NCBI RefSeq assembly: GCF_000282575.1
Contig: NZ_AKJA01000066.1
Span: forward strand, 1-32,965
Origin: Herbaspirillum sp. YR522
GTDB lineage: Bacteria > Pseudomonadota > Gammaproteobacteria > Burkholderiales > Burkholderiaceae_D
Direction of reading: 5' to 3'
Length of the DNA: 32,965 nucleotides
In this document: one piece after another, positions 16,178-26,135 of the stretch
Numbering within the stretch: the first letter of the stretch is position 1
Layout: each line of letters opens with the position of its first letter
Program-made: the position numbers and the translations under genes
The notes under the pieces: generated by a model
Told to the model about the DNA's origin: nothing
Seen by the model: only the letters and a program-made list of their open reading frames with translations
Database searches by the model: none

Positions 16178-18892
16178 CTACTGCCCGAAGACCTGCTGCC
16201 ACAACTCGATCACACAGGCGCGTTCGTGTTCCACCCGTATGCCGTCGATATGGGCGCGCTCCGAACCCTGCAGCCTGATCTGGTGCTGCAACCTGCGGAA
16301 GATACGGTAGGCGTTGGCGGCCTCGGCGGCCATGGTGGCCTCGATCAGGCCCAGTTGCGCGGCCAGCTTGAGCAGTGCGATGTTGCCGATGTCGCCGGTC
16401 AGCTGGGGATACTGGTGGGCATGGCGCAGCACCAGGTATTGCACCATGAACTCGATGTCGATCATGCCGCCCTCATCGTGCTTGAGGTCGAACAGGGCGC
16501 TGCGGTTGGGATGCGCCTCGCGCATGCGGCGTCGCATCGACAGAACCTCTTCTTCCAGCCGCGCCGCATCCCGCGGCTGGCGCAGCACGCGCTCGCGCAG
16601 CGCTTCGAAGCGTTCGCCGATGGCGGCGTCGCCGGCGCAGAAGCGGGCGCGCGTCAAGGCCTGGTGCTCCCAGATCCAGGCCGAATTGAGCTGGTATTTC
16701 TCGAACGAGGCCAACGACGACACCAGCAAGCCGCTGGCGCCGTCCGGGCGTAGCGCCACGTCGATGTCGAACAGGGTGCCGGCCGGCGTGTGGCTGGTCA
16801 TCCAGGTGATGAAGCGTTGCGCCAGCTTGGCGTAGTGGGCCGGCGCTTCCTGGTCGTCATCGTCATACAGGAACACCAGGTCCAGGTCGGACACATACCC
16901 CAGTTCCTTGCCCCCCAGCTTGCCGTAGGCGACCACGGCGAAGCGCGGCACCTCGCGGTGGCGCTGGGCGATGGTCTGCCAGACCGCCTTGATGGTGACA
17001 TCGACCAGGATATCGGCCAGCGCCGAGAGCTCGTCGGCCAGCTTCTCGACCGACCAGTCGCCTTCCAGGTCCTGCGCCAGCAGGCGGAACAGCTCGGTAT
17101 GGTGCAATTCGCGCAGGATGTCCATCTGGCGCTCGGTGTCGCCCGGCGCGGTATCGAGTTGGCGCTGGCAATGGGCGGCGAAGGCAACCCAGTCAGACGC
17201 GGCCTTGAGATTGCGGTCGTCCAGCAGCTCATCGAGCAGGATAGGGTGCTGGGTCAGGTAGGTGGCGGCCCAGCCACTGGCGCCGATCATGCGCACCAGT
17301 CGCTTGAGGGCGTGCGGATATTCGGTCAGCAGGGCCAGGTAGGCGGCGCGGCGGGCGATGGCATCGAGGAAGTCGAGCAGGCGCGTGAAGGCCGCGAGGT
17401 GATCGTAGTGCAGCGCCGACACCAGGGGCAGGGCGGCATTGATGACGGTATTGAGGCGCAGGCGGCTCTGCTCGGGCAGGCTCTGCATGCGCGGCGATTG
17501 CCACAGCAGCACCAGGCGCTTGGCCGCCTCGCCGATCTCGGCGGCGGGAAACCCCACCAGTTGCAACGCATCGCCGATGGCCTCGACGCCATCGGTGTCC
17601 GACAGGCCCGGCGCTTCGTCATCGCTCTCGCCCCCCTGGCGATCGTTGAAGATGGCGTCGAACTGGCGCGCCACCACGCGCCGGTGCGCCTCGAGTGCCT
17701 GCAGCAGGGCGGCGCTGTCGGCCAGGCCCATCATCTGCGCCACCAGCAGCAGGTCGTCCGGATTGACCGGCAGCGTGTGGGTCTGGGCATCTTCCACGTA
17801 TTGCAGGCGATGCTCGAGGTCGCGCAGGAAGGTATAGGCGGCCAGCAGTTGCGCCACCACGTCCGGCGCCAGCAGCTCCTTGTCGGCCAGGGTGCGCAGC
17901 GTGGCGCGGGTGGAGCGGTCGCGCAGTTCCGGGTCGCGTCCGCCGCGGATCAGCTGGAACACCTGGCTGGCGAATTCGATCTCGCGGATGCCGCCGCGCC
18001 CCAGCTTGACGTTGTTGCTGCGGTCCGGATGCAGCGCCTCCTGGCGCTTGACCTCGGCCCGGATCTGCGCGTGCATCGAACGCAGGGCGTCGATCGACCC
18101 GTAGTCGAGGTAGCGGCGGAAGATGAACGGATGGCTGATCGCTTCCAGGGCCGCGATGTCCTCGGCCTGGCCGGTCAGCGCGCGGGCCTTGGTCCAGGCA
18201 TAGCGTTCCCACTCCCGCCCCTGGCGGATCAGGTATTCCTCGACCATGTTGAAGCCGGCCACCAGCGGACCGGAGTTGCCGTTGGGACGCAATGCCATGT
18301 CGACCCGGAACGTGAAGCCGTCTTCGGTGATCTCGGCCAGTGCGCCGATCAGCTTCTTGCCCAGGCGTACGAAGAACTCATGGTTGGACAGCGATTTCTG
18401 GCCGCTCCCGGCACGGGTGTCGCCGTCCTCGGGATAGACGAAGATCAGGTCGATGTCGGACGAGACGTTGAGCTCGCCGCCGCCCAGCTTGCCCATGCCC
18501 AGCACGATCATGTGCTGCACCCGGCCGGATTCTTCCCCGATGGGTTCGCCATGGATCGCACACTGCTCGGTCATCAGTGCCTGCAGGTGGGTCTGCACGG
18601 CGAAGTCGGCGAAGGCGGTCATGGTCGCCACTACCTCGGCCAGGTCGGCGCGGCCGCCGAGGTCGCGTTCGATCAGGGTACAGACCACCAGGTTGCGCAA
18701 CCGGCGCATCGCGCCGTTGAGGCCCAGGCCGGCGTCCAGGTCGGCCCGTATCCGGGCCTCGAAGTCGGCGCGCACCAGTGGCGCGCCCGCCACATGCGCC
18801 ACCAGCGCCGCGCGGCTGTCGTCGGCCTGGGTCCAGCGGGTGAAATAGCGTGAGCTCTGGGCGCTGACGAGGGAACGGGGCGTATGGGTCAT
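16178..18892 (-). CDS. glnE: Bifunctional glutamine synthetase adenylyltransferase / adenylyl-removing enzyme
   Basis: GlnE adds AMP to, or removes it from, glutamine synthetase in response to PII protein and glutamine, and so tunes nitrogen assimilation. The protein has 904 residues, slightly shorter than the E. coli 946. It contains two nucleotidyltransferase domains. The N-terminal adenylyl-removing domain has GMGKLGGGELNVSSDIDLIF (about 131-150), and the C-terminal adenylyltransferase domain has AYGKLGGKELGYVSDLDLVF (about 650-670). Each has the GGxxxxxSDxD metal-binding form. The segment KLGRGGIREIEFASQVFQL and the later HDEGGMIDIEFMVQYLVLRHA are the paired family signatures after each domain. 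The start at 18892 is the first available. The gene is divergent from yhdP. Confidence 0.97.
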   Translation of the reverse strand: MTHTPRSLVSAQSSRYFTRWTQADDSRAALVAHVAGAPLVRADFEARIRADLDAGLGLNGAMRRLRNLVVCTLIERDLGGRADLAEVVATMTAFADFAVQTHLQALMTEQCAIHGEPIGEESGRVQHMIVLGMGKLGGGELNVSSDIDLIFVYPEDGDTRAGSGQKSLSNHEFFVRLGKKLIGALAEITEDGFTFRVDMALRPNGNSGPLVAGFNMVEEYLIRQGREWERYAWTKARALTGQAEDIAALEAISHPFIFRRYLDYGSIDALRSMHAQIRAEVKRQEALHPDRSNNVKLGRGGIREIEFASQVFQLIRGGRDPELRDRSTRATLRTLADKELLAPDVVAQLLAAYTFLRDLEHRLQYVEDAQTHTLPVNPDDLLLVAQMMGLADSAALLQALEAHRRVVARQFDAIFNDRQGGESDDEAPGLSDTDGVEAIGDALQLVGFPAAEIGEAAKRLVLLWQSPRMQSLPEQSRLRLNTVINAALPLVSALHYDHLAAFTRLLDFLDAIARRAAYLALLTEYPHALKRLVRMIGASGWAATYLTQHPILLDELLDDRNLKAASDWVAFAAHCQRQLDTAPGDTERQMDILRELHHTELFRLLAQDLEGDWSVEKLADELSALADILVDVTIKAVWQTIAQRHREVPRFAVVAYGKLGGKELGYVSDLDLVFLYDDDDQEAPAHYAKLAQRFITWMTSHTPAGTLFDIDVALRPDGASGLLVSSLASFEKYQLNSAWIWEHQALTRARFCAGDAAIGERFEALRERVLRQPRDAARLEEEVLSMRRRMREAHPNRSALFDLKHDEGGMIDIEFMVQYLVLRHAHQYPQLTGDIGNIALLKLAAQLGLIEATMAAEAANAYRIFRRLQHQIRLQGSERAHIDGIRVEHERACVIELWQQVFGQ

Positions 18893-19141
18893 CGAAGTGG
18901 GCCGAGCAACATGTGTAAAAGAAAGAAAACCGCCGACAAGATCGCTGCCGCCATGGTCGGGAGGTCCGAAAATAAGTTATCCGAGACTACCGCCAGGGCC
19001 GTTTGCCGGTGCCGCCAATTTTATCCCCGCTTGTTAAACTTATGGGCCGCTCGCGGTTCATAGGCGATGGCAAGCCCATGTTTTCCATGCGATCATGGCG
19101 TCCGCGCGAATTATTCCATATTGGGTTGTCCATTTATTTTG

Positions 19142-22100
19142 ATGCAAGAAGAACAACATCAAGCCGCATCGAAATCATCCCGCCGGGCGCTCTGCTGGCG
19201 GATCGCACGAGGCACCTACTTCAGGCTCAACCGGGCTTCGCACCATGTGCTGGGCTTCACCCTCAAGTTCCTGCTGGTCGCTTACTTCGTCTTTTGCACG
19301 CTGTTGCTGGCGCTGCGCTATGCGGTGTTGCCCGAGATCGGTCACTACAAGCCACAGATCGAACGCCTGGCGTCCAGGGCAGTCGGGCGCGCCGTCACCA
19401 TCGACCAGCTCGATGCCTCCTGGAGCGGCCTGCGCCCGCAACTGGCGCTGGCCAATATCACGGTCCATGATGCCCACGGCCAGCCGGCGCTGACCCTGCC
19501 CCGGGTCAACGCCACCCTGTCGTGGAGCAGCGTGCTGGTGGCCGGGCTGCGGCTGGAAAACCTCACCATCGAGCAGGCCGACCTGGCGATCCGGCGCGAC
19601 AGCAGCGGCAGGCTCGACATCGGCGGCATCCCGGTGCCGGCCGGCGGCGACGGCAGTTCCCTCAATTGGCTGCTGTCGCAGCGCGAGATCGTCATCCGCG
19701 CCAGCCGTGTGCGCTGGCATGACGAATTGCGTCATGCCCCCGAACTGGCGCTGGACCAGGTCAACCTGGTGCTGCACAACAGCTGGCTGCGTCACCGCCT
19801 GGCCATGCGTGCGGTGCCGCCGGCGGCTATCGCCGCCCCGCTGGACGTGCGCGCCGACTTCACCCATCCCGCCTTTGCCCGCAGTATCTCCGACGTGCGC
19901 CGCTGGAAGGGCACCCTGTATGCCGACCTGCGCCAGACCGACCTGTCGGTATGGCGCGCGTATGTCGACTATCCGGTCGAGATCACGCGCGGCACCGGCT
20001 CGGTGCGCGCCTGGCTGGCGCTGGACCAGGCCAAGGTCGCCAACTTCACCGCCGACCTGGGCCTGACCGATTTCAGCGCGCGCCTGTCGCGCCAGCTGGA
20101 GCCGCTCAATCTCAAGCGCGTCAATGGGCGCATTTCGGCCAGCGAGATCCTCGGCGCGGCACCGGTGGACGGCGAGCCGACCTTCGGCGCCCACGGCCAC
20201 AAGGTAAGCCTGAGCGACTTCTCGGTCGAGATGCCGGATGGTTTCGTGCTGCCGGCCACCTCGCTGGACGAAAGCTATGAAGCCGCCACCCCGCTCAAGC
20301 CCGAGCGCACCAGCGTCAAGGCCAGCCACCTGAACCTGGAGGCGCTGTCGCAGCTGGCAGCGCGCCTGCCGCTGGCACCGTCACAGCGCAAGCTGCTCGA
20401 TGACCTGGCGCCGCGCGGCGAATTGCACGATTTCACCGTGCAATGGCAGGGCACCTATCCCGAACTGAACTCATATCGCATCCAGGGACGATTCTCGCGA
20501 CTGGGCCTCAAGGCGCAGGCCAGCCATATCAGCAGTGCGACCGCGCGCGAGCGCCGGCTGACGACGCAACCGGGCGCGCCGGCGCAATGGGCCGCCTCGC
20601 CCGGCTTCGACAACATGTCGGGCAGTATCGATGCCAACGAAAAAGGGGGCACCCTGCGGCTGGACGCCAAGGACTTCGGCATCGAACTGCCACCGCAGCA
20701 GTTCGCCCAGCCGCGTATGCCGTTCGACCGCCTGACCATGGATGCGCACTGGCAATACCAGAAGGACCAGACCTTGCTGTTCGAGGTCGACCAGCTCGAT
20801 TTTGCCCAGCCGGGCGTGGCCGGGCGCCTGCGCGGCAAGCACATCAGGCCGCTGCAGGGCACGGCACCGGGCGTGGTCGATATCACCGGTGAATTCAGCA
20901 CCTTCGATATCAAGACGCTGCGCCGCTACCTGCCGCAACATATGAACCCGGCGGCCCGCCACTGGCTCACCGAGGGCTTGGTCGATGGCACGGCGCGCAA
21001 TGTGCAACTGCGCATCAAGGGCGACCTGGCCGACTTGCCTTTCCAGTCACAGGGCGACAAGCCGCGTGGCGAACTGAGCGTCAACGGTGACTTCGATGGG
21101 CTCAAGATCAACTACACCCCGGGGCACCTTGACCGCGACGGCAGCGGACCGGAGTGGCCGTTGCTCGAAGACGGGCGCGGCAAGTTCAGCCTCGACCGCG
21201 TGCACCTGGAAATCAAGGCCGATTCGGCGCGCAGCCTGGGTGCCCGCCTGGGGCCGGTGACCGCGCGCGTGGCCGAGCTGGTGTCGCACGACGCCGCGCT
21301 CGAGATCGAGGGCGTGGCCAACGCACCGATGCCGGTGTTCCTGCAATACGTCAACCACAGTCCCGTGGCGCGCTGGACCGGCAACGTCATGGAGCAGGCC
21401 AGCGCCAGCGGTGACGGCAGGCTGGAGCTGCGCTTCCGTATGCCGCTCAACCACGCCATCGATACCACGGTGCAAGGCGCGTTTCATTTCGCCGGCAACG
21501 ATGTCGACCTGCTGCCCACGCTGCCGGTGTTCTACCGTACCGCTGGCAAGGTCGAGTTCAACGAGCGTGGCTTCACGCTCAATGGCGTGCGCGGCCAGTT
21601 CCTGGGCGACAACGTGGCGCTGACCGGCGGCACCCAGCGCGATGGCAGCAGCCTGGTGCGACTGGATGGCGCGATCAACGTCGAGATGCTGCGCCGCCAG
21701 TACGGCGAGCCATCGATGCAGCGCCTGCTGGCGCGCATGGAAGGCGGGGCGCGCTATAGCGCCACGGTGCAGGTGCGCGGTCACCGTCCGGAGCTGGTGG
21801 TCGAGTCGAACCTGGCCGGCCTGGCGGTGAACCTGCCTGCGCCGTTGAACAAGGCGGCCGCCGACAACCTGCCGATGCGCTTCGAACTGCAGCCGGTGGC
21901 CTCGGGCGACCCGTTGAAGGAGCGCGAGGAAATCCGCGTCGCGCTGGGCTCGGCCATTGCCTCGCGCTACCTGCGCGAACGGGTGGTGGGGCGGGGCGAC
22001 GACTGGCGCGTCGCCAGCGGCGGCATCGGCTATGGCCAGCCGGTGCCCACGCCGGCGACGGGACTCAGGCTGGCCGTGGCCACCGAGCGCCTCGATCTGG

Positions 22101-23425
22101 ATGCCTGGCGCGAATTGAAGAACCAGATCGCCGGCCCGGGCACCGGTGCGACCACCGCCGGCGCCGGCAACCGGTTGGCCGGCAGCGCCATCACCCAATA
22201 CCTGCAGCCCGATGCGGTCTCGGCACGGGTGGGCGAGCTCACGCTGATGGGCAAGAAGCTCGACCACCTGGTCCTCAATGCCGCCCACCAGAAGAATGCG
22301 TGGCAGATCAATCTCGAATCGAAGCAGGCCAGCGGGACCATCACCTGGGATGAACCGGGGGCCAGGCGCGGACCCGGCAAGGTCAGTGCGCAATTGTCGT
22401 CGCTGGTCATCCCCCAGGGTCACGACCCGGTCGCCGACGGCGGCTCCGCTGCCGGCAACGGTGCGGCCGACGACAACAGCCAGATGCCTGCGCTGGACAT
22501 CCGCGCCGAGCAATTCGAACTGGGCGGCAAGCAGCTGGGCCGGCTCGAACTGGCCGCCGACAACATGGTCACGGCGGTGGGGCGCGAATGGCGCATCGAG
22601 CGGCTGTTGCTGTCCAGTGCCGATGCCGACCTGCGGGCGGCCGGCAACTGGATGGCCTTCGGCAGCAACAACACCACCAACGTCACCTATGCACTCGATA
22701 TCCACGACGCCGGCAAGCTGCTGGAGCGTTTCGGTTACTCGGGCACGATCCGCGGCGGCCACGGTAAGCTGGATGGCGACCTCAGCTGGCAGGGCCTGCC
22801 CTATGCGCTGGACATCCCCAGCCTGTCCGGCCAGGTACACCTGGATGTGCAGGCAGGCCAGTTCCTGAAGGTCGACCCGGGTGCCGCCAAGCTGCTGGGG
22901 GTGCTCAATCTGCAGGCGCTGCCGCGCCGCCTGACGCTGGACTTCCGCGACGTGTTCTCGCAGGGTTTTGCCTTCGACAGCGTGCTGGGCACCGCCGCCA
23001 TCAAGGGCGGCATCGCCACCACCGACAACCTCAAGATGACCGGCGTGACCGCCTCGGTGCTGATGAACGGTTCGGCCGACATCAATCGCGAAACCCAGGA
23101 CCTGCATGTGGTGGTGATTCCCGAGATCAATCTCGGCACGGCCTCGGTGGTGGCCATGGCGGTCAATCCGGTGATCGGCGTGAGCACCTTGCTGGCGCAG
23201 ATGTTCCTGCGCAACCCGGTGATGAAGTCGCTGACCTTCGAATACCGTGTCAGCGGCGCCTGGAGCGACCCGATCGTGGTCAAGCAGGGCCAGGTGGCGC
23301 CGGTCGACGGCCAGCGCGCCCGCGAGGTGCTCGATGGCAAGCGCGGCACTGGGCCCGCGCCGGCCACGGTCGCACCGGCTGCGGCGCGGCGCGAGATCGG
23401 TCCGGTTCCCAATGCGGGGCACTGA
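19142..23425 (+). CDS. yhdP: YhdP-family AsmA-like envelope protein
   Basis: This is a large envelope protein of 1427 residues with an N-terminal membrane anchor (about 38-62, FTLKFLLVAYFVFCTLLLAL) and a long periplasmic part. In E. coli YhdP, together with TamB and YdbH, is needed for phospholipid transport to the outer membrane; this role is inferred here from the family. The C-terminal AsmA-like portion is recognised by GTIRGGHGKLDGDLSWQGLP, GLPYALDIPSLSGQVHLDVQAGQFLKVDPG, LNLQALPRRLTLDFRDVFSQGFAFD and the hydrophobic VVAMAVNPVIGVSTLLAQMFL. The start at 19142 (MQEEQHQ) was chosen over 19067 because it sits close before the arginine-rich anchor; no Shine-Dalgarno sequence is seen. Downstream come an amidase and tldD; yhdP and tldD are also neighbours in enterobacteria. 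Confidence 0.92.
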   Translation: MQEEQHQAASKSSRRALCWRIARGTYFRLNRASHHVLGFTLKFLLVAYFVFCTLLLALRYAVLPEIGHYKPQIERLASRAVGRAVTIDQLDASWSGLRPQLALANITVHDAHGQPALTLPRVNATLSWSSVLVAGLRLENLTIEQADLAIRRDSSGRLDIGGIPVPAGGDGSSLNWLLSQREIVIRASRVRWHDELRHAPELALDQVNLVLHNSWLRHRLAMRAVPPAAIAAPLDVRADFTHPAFARSISDVRRWKGTLYADLRQTDLSVWRAYVDYPVEITRGTGSVRAWLALDQAKVANFTADLGLTDFSARLSRQLEPLNLKRVNGRISASEILGAAPVDGEPTFGAHGHKVSLSDFSVEMPDGFVLPATSLDESYEAATPLKPERTSVKASHLNLEALSQLAARLPLAPSQRKLLDDLAPRGELHDFTVQWQGTYPELNSYRIQGRFSRLGLKAQASHISSATARERRLTTQPGAPAQWAASPGFDNMSGSIDANEKGGTLRLDAKDFGIELPPQQFAQPRMPFDRLTMDAHWQYQKDQTLLFEVDQLDFAQPGVAGRLRGKHIRPLQGTAPGVVDITGEFSTFDIKTLRRYLPQHMNPAARHWLTEGLVDGTARNVQLRIKGDLADLPFQSQGDKPRGELSVNGDFDGLKINYTPGHLDRDGSGPEWPLLEDGRGKFSLDRVHLEIKADSARSLGARLGPVTARVAELVSHDAALEIEGVANAPMPVFLQYVNHSPVARWTGNVMEQASASGDGRLELRFRMPLNHAIDTTVQGAFHFAGNDVDLLPTLPVFYRTAGKVEFNERGFTLNGVRGQFLGDNVALTGGTQRDGSSLVRLDGAINVEMLRRQYGEPSMQRLLARMEGGARYSATVQVRGHRPELVVESNLAGLAVNLPAPLNKAAADNLPMRFELQPVASGDPLKEREEIRVALGSAIASRYLRERVVGRGDDWRVASGGIGYGQPVPTPATGLRLAVATERLDLDAWRELKNQIAGPGTGATTAGAGNRLAGSAITQYLQPDAVSARVGELTLMGKKLDHLVLNAAHQKNAWQINLESKQASGTITWDEPGARRGPGKVSAQLSSLVIPQGHDPVADGGSAAGNGAADDNSQMPALDIRAEQFELGGKQLGRLELAADNMVTAVGREWRIERLLLSSADADLRAAGNWMAFGSNNTTNVTYALDIHDAGKLLERFGYSGTIRGGHGKLDGDLSWQGLPYALDIPSLSGQVHLDVQAGQFLKVDPGAAKLLGVLNLQALPRRLTLDFRDVFSQGFAFDSVLGTAAIKGGIATTDNLKMTGVTASVLMNGSADINRETQDLHVVVIPEINLGTASVVAMAVNPVIGVSTLLAQMFLRNPVMKSLTFEYRVSGAWSDPIVVKQGQVAPVDGQRAREVLDGKRGTGPAPATVAPAAARREIGPVPNAGH

Positions 23426-23484
23426 GCTGCACGCACGGTGCCTTTGCGCGATACTTGTGCTTACTGTGTTTTCACGAGGCTGAC

Positions 23485-24291
23485 ATGACCCAGGCATTCA
23501 AGGTGGCGGCGATCCAGATGGTCTCGACCCCCGAGCCGCAACAGAATTTCGACAGCGCGTCCCGGCTGCTCGGCCAGGCTGCCGCGCAGGGCGCGCAATT
23601 GGTCCTGCTGCCCGAATACTGGCCCATCCTGGGCCGCCACGAGCGCGACAAGCTGGGCCACGCCGAGTCCGATGCGCCCGGCCCGATCCAGTCGTTCATG
23701 GCGCAACTGGCACGCCAGCATGGCGTGTGGCTGGTCGGTGGCACCTTGCCGATGGCCGCCGGCAGCGACGGCAAGGTCCTCAATACCTCTCTGGTCTACG
23801 ATCCGCAGGGCCAGCGCGTGGCGCGCTATGACAAGATCCACCTGTTCAGTTTCTCGCGCGGCGAGGAACAATTCGACGAGGCGCGCACCATCGAGCACGG
23901 CAGCCAGGTGGTCACCTTCGAGGCGCCTTTCGGCCGGGTCGGGCTGTCGGTCTGCTACGACCTGCGCTTTCCCGAGCTGTACCGCGCCATGGGCGATTGT
24001 GCGTTGATCGTCATGCCGGCCGCCTTCACCCATACCACCGGTCAGGCGCACTGGGAGCTGCTGTTGCGTGCGCGCGCCATCGAAAACCAGTGCTACGTGC
24101 TGGCCTCGGCCCAGGGCGGGCTGCATGTCAATGGTCGCCGCACCTGGGGCCACAGCATGCTGGTCGATCCGTGGGGCGAGGTGATGTCGGTGTGGCCCGA
24201 GGGCGAGGGGCTTGTGATCGGCGATATCGATCCCCATCGTCTACAATACGTGCGGGAGGGTTTGCCGGCGTTGCGCCACCGCAAGCTCTGA
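23485..24291 (+). CDS. Carbon-nitrogen hydrolase (nitrilase superfamily), deaminated-glutathione amidase-like
   Basis: The predicted amidase of 268 residues belongs to the nitrilase superfamily, most like the Nit1/NitB branch that repairs deaminated glutathione; that substrate is inferred from family resemblance. The catalytic triad is visible: Glu44 in LLPEYWP, Lys117 in RYDKIHLF and Cys157 in [13 protein letters not shown]. Additional landmarks are [24 protein letters not shown] and [12 protein letters not shown] near the C terminus. The start at 23485 ([12 protein letters not shown]) has GAGG upstream; the frame extends back to 23455. It lies between yhdP and tldD in the same direction, 59 and 70 bases away, consistent with one operon. 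Confidence 0.9.
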   Translation: MTQAFKVAAIQMVSTPEPQQNFDSASRLLGQAAAQGAQLVLLPEYWPILGRHERDKLGHAESDAPGPIQSFMAQLARQHGVWLVGGTLPMAAGSDGKVLNTSLVYDPQGQRVARYDKIHLFSFSRGEEQFDEARTIEHGSQVVTFEAPFGRVGLSVCYDLRFPELYRAMGDCALIVMPAAFTHTTGQAHWELLLRARAIENQCYVLASAQGGLHVNGRRTWGHSMLVDPWGEVMSVWPEGEGLVIGDIDPHRLQYVREGLPALRHRKL

Positions 24292-24323
24292 AGGCGATTT
24301 GCCTGCTGCCAGCGTTTTTTATC

Positions 24324-24345
24324 GGTACCGGCCACAACCGGTACC
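24324..24345 (+). repeat. Perfect hairpin just upstream of tldD
   Basis: The arms GGTACCGG (24324-24331) and CCGGTACC (24338-24345) are perfect around a CCACAA loop, 16 bases before the tldD ATG. It is preceded by six T residues, but no T tract follows on the plus strand. The position next to the ribosome binding region suggests a possible effect on tldD translation or mRNA processing. Confidence 0.55.
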
Positions 24346-24361
24346 ATTGCCAGAAGACACC

Positions 24362-25822
24362 ATGAAATTATTTGAACCGAATATGGGCGCGTTGCAAGTC
24401 GCGCGCGATGTGCTGCTGACGCCCTTCGGGCTGGACGAGTCGGGCCTGCTCAAGGCATTGGGGAGCATGTTTACCCACAAGGTCGACTATGCCGACCTGT
24501 ATTTCCAGTTCACCAAGAGCGAGGGCTGGAGCCTGGAAGAAGGCATCGTCAAGACCGGTAGTTTCTCGATCGACCAGGGCGTGGGGGTACGCGCGGTGTC
24601 CGGCGACAAGACGGCCTTTTCGTATTCCGATGAAATTTCGGAGCGGGCCCTGATGGAAGCCGCCGCTGCCACCCGCAGCATCGCGCGCCAGGGTGCCGGT
24701 CGCGTCAAGGTGGCAGGGACGATGATTCCCGCCGGCAGCCGGGCGCTGTACCTGCCCCACGACCCGCTCAATTCGCTCGACGCCACGGCCAAGGTCAAGC
24801 TGCTCGAGCGCGTCGAGCGCATCGCCCGCGCCAAGGATCCGCGCGTGGTGCAGGTCATGGCCAGCCTCTCCGGCGAATACGACGTGGTGCTGGTGGCGCG
24901 CGCCGACGGCGTGCTGGCCGCCGACATCCGCCCGCTGGTGCGGGTGTCGGTCACCGTCATCGCCGAACAGAACGGTCGGCGCGAGGTCGGCAGCAGCGGC
25001 GGTGGCGGTCGTTACAACTATGCCTACTTCACCGACGACCTGCTGGAACAATATGCCTCCGAAGCGGTGTCCACGGCACTGGTGAACCTCGATTCGCGGC
25101 CGGCGCCGGCCGGCCCGATGACCGTCGTGCTCGGCCCCGGCTGGCCGGGCGTGCTGTTGCACGAGGCGATCGGCCACGGCCTGGAGGGCGACTTCAACCG
25201 CAAGGGGTCCAGCACCTTCTCGGGGCGCATCGGCGAGCGCGTGGCGGCCAAGGGCGTGACCGTGGTCGACGACGGCACCATCGCCGACCGCCGCGGTTCG
25301 CTCAACGTCGACGACGAGGGCAATGCCACCCAATGCACGACCCTGATCGAGGACGGCATCCTCAAGGGCTACATGCAGGACACCATGAATGCGCGCCTGA
25401 TGAAGATGCCGGTGACCGGCAACGCCCGTCGCGAGTCGTTTGCCCACCTGCCGATGCCGCGCATGACCAACACCTACATGCTGGCCGGCGACCGTCATCC
25501 GGAAGAGATCCTGGCCTCGGTCAAGAATGGCCTGTACGCGGTCAACTTCGGTGGCGGCCAGGTCGATATCACCAACGGCAAGTTCGTGTTCTCGGCCAGC
25601 GAGGCCTACATGATCGAAGACGGCAGGATCACCTACCCGGTCAAGGGCGCTACCTTGATCGGCAATGGTCCCGACGTGCTCAACCGGGTATCGATGATCG
25701 GCAATGACATGCGCCTCGATTCGGGTGTGGGCGTGTGTGGCAAGGAAGGCCAGAGCGTCCCCGTCGGGGTCGGGCAACCCACCTTGCGTATCGATGGCGT
25801 GACCGTGGGCGGCACTGCCTGA
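24362..25822 (+). CDS. tldD: Metalloprotease TldD
   Basis: TldD forms a zinc-dependent heterodimeric protease with TldE (PmbA) that trims unfolded peptides; in E. coli it processes microcin B17 and affects CcdA turnover. The start at 24362 ([12 protein letters not shown]) gives 486 residues. The metal-binding HExxxH motif is HEAIGH (267-272) in [19 protein letters not shown]. The third ligand is expected from Cys459 in [21 protein letters not shown] near the C terminus. The substrate-shaping segment [20 protein letters not shown] is also present. No tldE is seen in the window. A GC-rich hairpin with T run ends the transcript 29 bases downstream. Confidence 0.96.
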   Translation: MKLFEPNMGALQVARDVLLTPFGLDESGLLKALGSMFTHKVDYADLYFQFTKSEGWSLEEGIVKTGSFSIDQGVGVRAVSGDKTAFSYSDEISERALMEAAAATRSIARQGAGRVKVAGTMIPAGSRALYLPHDPLNSLDATAKVKLLERVERIARAKDPRVVQVMASLSGEYDVVLVARADGVLAADIRPLVRVSVTVIAEQNGRREVGSSGGGGRYNYAYFTDDLLEQYASEAVSTALVNLDSRPAPAGPMTVVLGPGWPGVLLHEAIGHGLEGDFNRKGSSTFSGRIGERVAAKGVTVVDDGTIADRRGSLNVDDEGNATQCTTLIEDGILKGYMQDTMNARLMKMPVTGNARRESFAHLPMPRMTNTYMLAGDRHPEEILASVKNGLYAVNFGGGQVDITNGKFVFSASEAYMIEDGRITYPVKGATLIGNGPDVLNRVSMIGNDMRLDSGVGVCGKEGQSVPVGVGQPTLRIDGVTVGGTA

Positions 25823-25851
25823 AGCATTGGCAAGGTGTCGCGAAAGGCAAG

Positions 25852-25877
25852 AACCGTCGGCCAGCCCGGCGGTTTTT
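25852..25877 (+). terminator. Intrinsic terminator of the yhdP-amidase-tldD unit
   Basis: AACCGTCGG (25852-25860) pairs with CCGGCGGTT (25866-25874), with one T-G wobble, around a five-base loop. The right arm ends in a run of five T residues (25873-25877). It lies directly after tldD. Confidence 0.8.
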
Positions 25878-26135
25878 GCGTTTCTGGCGCCGTTATTTGC
25901 TGCTGCACCACATTCGATCTTGCGCACGGTGGCCGACAATGCATGCGCGTGGCCTGGTTTTTTGTTGTGTTATTAGTCTTATGGATAGGTCGACGCGGTT
26001 GATTTTTTCTTTATTGGCGTCTTTTATGAATATTTTGTGCGGAAAATGATGATATGAGCAATCGCGCTTGTCGCTTGCCAAAACCCGGGATTTGTAGCAC
26101 TATCACTGCATACCGTTTTAACCCTAACGATAGCC
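25878..26135. other. AT-rich non-coding region upstream of the aroG leader
   Basis: No convincing gene is found here on either strand. About 25960-26060 is clearly AT-rich compared with the rest of the window, with several T runs. A possible promoter for the aroG leader is TTGCCA (26075-26080) followed 17 bases later by CACTAT (26098-26103); the -10 match is modest. The upstream AT-rich block could act as an UP-like or regulator-binding region. Confidence 0.4.
26075..26103 (+). promoter_or_regulatory. Candidate promoter of the aroG leader
   Basis: TTGCCA (five of six to the -35 consensus) and CACTAT (three of six to the -10 consensus) are separated by 17 bases. Transcription would start near 26110, about 25 bases before the leader-peptide ATG. 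Other T-rich hexamers upstream (for example TTGATT at 25999) are alternatives. Confidence 0.35.

Noticed and set aside
16790-18853. Plus-strand open frame of 687 codons antisense to glnE
   Set aside because: Shadow of glnE; no domain, no Shine-Dalgarno sequence and an Arg/His/Gln-rich artefact composition.
21047-23497. Minus-strand open frame of 816 codons antisense to yhdP
   Set aside because: Shadow of yhdP in high-GC DNA; no protein motifs.
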